Shown piece after piece: positions 5,526-8,340 of a DNA stretch of 8,340 nt. Below the pieces are notes generated by a model. That model ran no database searches, had not been told where the DNA came from, and worked only from the letters and a program-made list of their open reading frames with translations. The stretch is from CAZCSK01 sp964501265. Lineage in GTDB: Bacteria; Actinomycetota; CADDZG01; JAHWKV01. The stretch is taken from contig CAZCSK010000070.1 of assembly GCA_964501265.1 (NCBI GenBank), positions 1-8,340 of the forward strand, read 5' to 3'. The translations under genes and the position numbers were made by a program. Position 1 is the first letter of the stretch, and the number at the start of each line of letters is the position of its first letter.

Positions 5526-6169
5526 TTCGGGTTCCTAATGGTCGATCGAACCATTACCAGGCCCCCATTCGGCCCGGGCACGGCCCCGCGCACGAGAAGC
5601 AGATTTCGTTCCGAATCGGCTTCGATCACTTCTAGGCCGAGAACAGTGACCCGCTCATGGCCCATGTGGCCGGCCATTTTCATCCCGCGAAACACTCGGG
5701 ACGGAGTAGCGCACGCGCCGATGGACCCGGGCGAGCGATGCTTGCGATCGGTGCCGTGGCTGGCCGACTTGCCGTGAAAACCATGACGCTTCATGACGCC
5801 TGCGAAGCCCTTGCCCTTGGAGGTGCCAACTACATCGGCACGATCGCCCTTGGCAAATATGTCGGCCCTGATCTCCTGCCCGACTTCAAAGGTGCTCACA
5901 TCCGCGAGCCTGAACTCCACAAGGTGCCTGAATGGACCCAACCCTGCGGTCTTCAGGTGGCCAAGTTCCGGCTTGCTGATGCGGCTTTGCTTTGCTTCCC
6001 CGAACGCGAGCTGAACTGCGCTATAACCATCGCGCTCTTGAGTCTTTATTTGCGCGACTCGGCAAGGCCCGGCCTGAATGACCGTGACCGGAATGACCCT
6101 CAACTTTGCATCGAAGACTTGCGTCATACCGACCTTCGTCCCGACGATTCCCTTGATGATTGCGGCCAT
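5522..6169 (-). CDS. rplC: 50S ribosomal protein L3
   Basis: L3 is an early 50S assembly protein whose long loop reaches the peptidyl transferase centre. The 215-residue product begins IKGIVGTKVGMTQVFD and contains VVGTSKGKGFAGVMKRHGFHG (about 113 to 133), RSPGSIGACATPSRVFRGMK, then MAGHMGHERVTVLGLEV and ERNLLLVRGAVPGPNGG. E. coli and relatives have a PrmB-methylated Gln in the GSIG-Q segment; here it is GSIGACATP, as in actinobacteria such as Mycobacterium, which is one of the best lineage clues in the window. The ATG at 6169 is two bases after the rpsJ stop with only a weak Shine-Dalgarno. The stop overlaps the rplD start as ATGA. Confidence 0.98.
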   Translation of the reverse strand: MAAIIKGIVGTKVGMTQVFDAKLRVIPVTVIQAGPCRVAQIKTQERDGYSAVQLAFGEAKQSRISKPELGHLKTAGLGPFRHLVEFRLADVSTFEVGQEIRADIFAKGDRADVVGTSKGKGFAGVMKRHGFHGKSASHGTDRKHRSPGSIGACATPSRVFRGMKMAGHMGHERVTVLGLEVIEADSERNLLLVRGAVPGPNGGLVMVRSTIRNPK

Positions 6170-6171
6170 CG

Positions 6172-6483
6172 TTAGAGCTTCAACTCGATGTCTACCCCGG
6201 CCGGAAGGTCGAGGCGCTGAAGTGAATCGATAGTTCGAGGAGTCGGATCCAAAATGTCGATCAAACGCTTGTGGGTGCGCATCTCAAAGTGCTCGCGCGA
6301 GTCCTTGTCCTTGAAAGGCGAGCGGATCACGGCAAACTTCTCGATGCGGGTCGGCAGAGGAACCGGACCGTGAACGCTGGCCCCGGTCTTCAGCACGGTG
6401 TCGACGATCTTGCGAGCGGTCTGGTCGATCACCTCGTGGTCGTAGGCCCGAAGGCGAATGCGAATCGTTGTTCCCTTGGCCAT
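6172..6483 (-). CDS. rpsJ: 30S ribosomal protein S10 (NusE)
   Basis: S10 is a 30S head protein and, as NusE, a partner of NusB and NusG in antitermination and transcription-translation coupling. The 103-residue product shows IRIRLRAYDHEVIDQTARKIVDT, then GPVPLPTRIEKFAVIRSPFKDKDSREHFEMRTHKRLIDI and LQRLDLPAGVDIELKL; length and residues are standard. The ATG at 6483 follows the fusA stop with no gap (TAGATG), and AGAGG lies seven bases upstream inside fusA. In most bacteria rpsJ opens the S10 operon after an untranslated leader and, commonly, after tuf. Here there is neither leader nor tuf, so transcription must come through fusA or from within it. Confidence 0.98.
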   Translation of the reverse strand: MAKGTTIRIRLRAYDHEVIDQTARKIVDTVLKTGASVHGPVPLPTRIEKFAVIRSPFKDKDSREHFEMRTHKRLIDILDPTPRTIDSLQRLDLPAGVDIELKL

Positions 6484-8340
6484 CTACTCGCCTCTGACTT
6501 TCTTTACGATCTCTTCCGCGATTGAATGCGGAACCGGTTGGTAGGCAAGGAAGTGCATGGTGAATGTTGCGCGGCCCTGGGTGTTGCTTCTGAGGTCCGT
6601 GGCGTAGCCGAACATTTGCGACAAAGGCACCTGAGCTCGAATGATCTGAGCATTGCCGCGGTTGTCCATCTTCTCGATGTGTCCGCGCCGGCTCGAGAGG
6701 TCGCCCATGACCTCACCCATAAAGTCTTCCGGAGTCACAGCCTCGACATCCATGACCGGTTCCAGCAGGACCGGCGCGGCCTTGCGCACGGCCTCCTTCA
6801 AAGCGATGGAGCCGGTGATCTTAAAAGCCATCTCAGATGAGTCGACGTCGTGGTACGAACCGTCCGTCAAGGTCACGCGCAGATCGACGAGCGGATATCC
6901 CGCGAGGACTCCGGACGCCATCGCCTCTTGGATACCTTCGTCGACGGCCGGAATGTACTCCGTGGGGATGGAGCCACCTTTGATCTTGTTGACGAATTCG
7001 TAACCGCCGCCTGGGCCCGTGGGCTCCAGCTTGATTTCGACATGGCCGAATTGACCCTTGCCCCCGGTCTGCTTGATGTACTTCGTGACGTGGCGGTCGA
7101 CAGTCTTGGTGATCGTCTCGCGATAGGCCACCTGAGGCTTCCCCACGTTGGCGTCGACACTAAATTCGCGGCGCATTCGATCTACCAGAACATCGAGATG
7201 CAACTCGCCCATGCCGGAGATGATCGTTTGTCCCGTCTCGTTGTCCGAGCGGATGATAAACGTCGGGTCTTCCTCGGAAAGACGCTGCAAGGCGGTCCCG
7301 AGTTTGTCCTGGTCGACCTTGGTCTTGGGTTCGATCGCCATCGAAATAACCGGTTGCGCAAAAGTGGGTGACTCAAGGCGGATCGGGTGGTCGGGATCGG
7401 CGAGGGTGTCGCCGGTGAAAGTGTGCTTGAGCCCCACTACCGCCACGATGTCGCCGGTCATAGTGACTTCAATGTCTTCACGGTGATTCGCATGCATGCG
7501 AAGCAAGCGACCAGCCCTTTCCTTGCGGTCCCTGCTCGTGTTTATCAACGGCCCGCCCGCCTTAAAAGTGCCCGAATAGACACGCATATAGGTGATTCGT
7601 CCGACATGTTGGTCGGACATAATCTTGAAGGCGAGGGCAGCGAACGGTTCGGTGTCATCGGCCGTGCGCGTCTGTTCCTCGCCCGAACGCGGATGTTCCC
7701 CTGTTACTGCGGGAACATCAAGCGGTGATGGGAGGTAATCGATGATCGCGTCGAGCATCGGCTGCACGCCTTTGTTTTTGAACGCTGAGCCGCAGAGGAC
7801 GGGGACGGCCTCACCGGCGAGAGTTGCCCTGCGCAGCGCAATGCGTAGGTGCTCGGCCGTTGGGTCTCCGCCGTGGACATAAGCATCCATGACTTCCTCG
7901 TCGAACTCTGCGAGGGCCTCGTAGAGTTCGTGCCGCCAGTGCGTGGCCTCTTCCATGAGATCGTCAGGGATATCCCGGTCTTCCCACTCTTCCCCCCTAT
8001 TCGTCTTCGGGGGGTTCGCAGCTTCTGGCACGCGCGAGTCCGTACCTGGGGGGGCTGCTACCCCCCCGACCCCCCCGCCGTCGGAAGCCCAGTAGCGACC
8101 CTTCATTTCGATGAGATCGATCACCCCGTGAAAATCTGACTCCACGCCCCAGGGAATTTGGATCACAAGTGGATGCGCGCCGAGGCGATCGCGAATCATG
8201 TTGACCGTCATGAAAAAGTCGGCCCCCATCCTGTCCATCTTGTTCACAAAACAGATGCGAGGAACGTTGTAGCGATCCGCCTGGCGCCAAACCGTCTCGG
8301 TCTGCGGCTCGACTCCGGCTACGGCGTCGAAAACTGCAAT
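6484..8340 (-). CDS. fusA: Elongation factor G (5' end outside the window) with an unusual G' insertion
   Basis: EF-G is the GTPase that drives tRNA-mRNA translocation and, with RRF, ribosome recycling. The frame is open to the window edge: 618 residues are visible from IAVFDAVAGVEPQTETVWRQ, and by comparison with E. coli roughly 110 N-terminal residues with G1 to G3 lie outside. Visible residues 33 to 36 are the G4 motif NKMD and 185 to 187 the G5 motif SAF. Domain II (LAFKIMSDQHVGRITYMRVYSG), domain III (GMGELHLDVLVDRMRREF), domain IV (GKGQFGHVEI, EYIPAVDEGIQEAM) and domain V (MDVEAVTPEDFMGEVMGDLS, RRGHIEKM) are intact, so it looks functional. Residues about 89 to 116, GGVGGVAAPP through NPPKTNRG, are extra in the G' region. 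The gene abuts rpsJ directly. Confidence 0.97.
   Translation of the reverse strand: MAVFDAVAGVEPQTETVWRQADRYNVPRICFVNKMDRMGADFFMTVNMIRDRLGAHPLVIQIPWGVESDFHGVIDLIEMKGRYWASDGGGVGGVAAPPGTDSRVPEAANPPKTNRGEEWEDRDIPDDLMEEATHWRHELYEALAEFDEEVMDAYVHGGDPTAEHLRIALRRATLAGEAVPVLCGSAFKNKGVQPMLDAIIDYLPSPLDVPAVTGEHPRSGEEQTRTADDTEPFAALAFKIMSDQHVGRITYMRVYSGTFKAGGPLINTSRDRKERAGRLLRMHANHREDIEVTMTGDIVAVVGLKHTFTGDTLADPDHPIRLESPTFAQPVISMAIEPKTKVDQDKLGTALQRLSEEDPTFIIRSDNETGQTIISGMGELHLDVLVDRMRREFSVDANVGKPQVAYRETITKTVDRHVTKYIKQTGGKGQFGHVEIKLEPTGPGGGYEFVNKIKGGSIPTEYIPAVDEGIQEAMASGVLAGYPLVDLRVTLTDGSYHDVDSSEMAFKITGSIALKEAVRKAAPVLLEPVMDVEAVTPEDFMGEVMGDLSSRRGHIEKMDNRGNAQIIRAQVPLSQMFGYATDLRSNTQGRATFTMHFLAYQPVPHSIAEEIVKKVRGE
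7993..8076 (-). repeat. In-frame G/C-run palindromic insert within fusA
   Basis: Between the EF-G segments YWASDG and GEEWED there are about 84 extra bases (28 codons; edges approximate). They contain a hairpin of seven G (8048 to 8054) and seven C (8061 to 8067) with a six-base loop, a further run of seven C (8070 to 8076), and a second potential hairpin of six C (7992 to 7997) and six G (8009 to 8014). The multiple-of-three length preserves the reading frame. The 3' half is shared with rplD. This looks like a small protein-coding repeat element. Confidence 0.65.
8004..8029 (-). repeat. Dispersed 26-base repeat, copy in fusA
   Basis: Partner of the block at 4892 to 4917 in rplD, with 24 of 26 identical bases, same strand and same reading frame (PEAANPPK). 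It lies inside the EF-G insert and contributes the six-G arm of the second hairpin. Confidence 0.8.

Noticed and set aside
5040..5777. Plus-strand reading frame of 245 codons opposite rplD and rplC
   Set aside because: It is a shadow of two conserved genes, with Arg/Pro/Ala-rich content and no recognisable motif.
8046..8076. G/C hairpin in fusA as a transcription terminator
   Set aside because: It lies inside an open, functional-looking EF-G frame, has no following T run on the coding strand, and all downstream genes depend on read-through.
1..8340. CRISPR arrays, tRNA or rRNA genes, insertion sequences, phage or defence genes
   Set aside because: None seen. Coding sequence of conserved translation genes fills the window from end to end; the only repeats are those listed.

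Overview
The window is a continuous, single-direction block of translation genes on the minus strand. It is the junction of the classical str, S10 and spc ribosomal-protein operons. Read in the direction of transcription (8340 down to 1), the order is fusA (5' end outside the window), rpsJ, rplC, rplD, rplW, rplB, rpsS, rplV, rpsC, rplP, rpmC, rpsQ, rplN, rplX, rplE, then the first codon of a further gene that is probably rpsN (S14).

The organism looks like an actinobacterium, possibly of a less-studied deep lineage such as Acidimicrobiia; that rank is inference. The grounds are L3, whose segment around GSIGACATPSRVF is the actinobacterial version and lacks the glutamine found there in E. coli, S3 with a long C-terminal tail, and moderate-to-high GC. 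Everything is compact: neighbouring genes abut or overlap by 1 to 17 bases (TAATG, ATGA, GTGA, TAGATG junctions), or at rpsJ/rplC are separated by 2 bases. There is no intergenic space for a promoter, terminator or regulatory leader, and no stretch without a gene. The plus strand holds only shadow reading frames.

The products work together: fourteen are ribosomal proteins (six of them near the peptide exit tunnel or peptidyl transferase centre: L2, L3, L4, L22, L23, L29), and EF-G drives translocation on the finished ribosome. Co-transcription with translational coupling is the obvious reading.

The unusual material is small and sits inside the conserved genes. (1) EF-G carries about 28 extra in-frame residues in its G' region, encoded by a G/C-run segment that can fold into two hairpins. 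(2) A 26-base block of that insert recurs with 24/26 identity, in the same reading frame, at the 3' end of rplD, where it encodes an extra C-terminal tail on L4 and reaches the rplW start. Together these suggest a dispersed, protein-coding palindromic repeat family. (3) rpsC contains five perfect copies of a 15-base repeat encoding (APTTP)5. (4) L29 has a 50-residue acidic tail. (5) tuf is missing between fusA and rpsJ, so the str and S10 clusters are directly joined.
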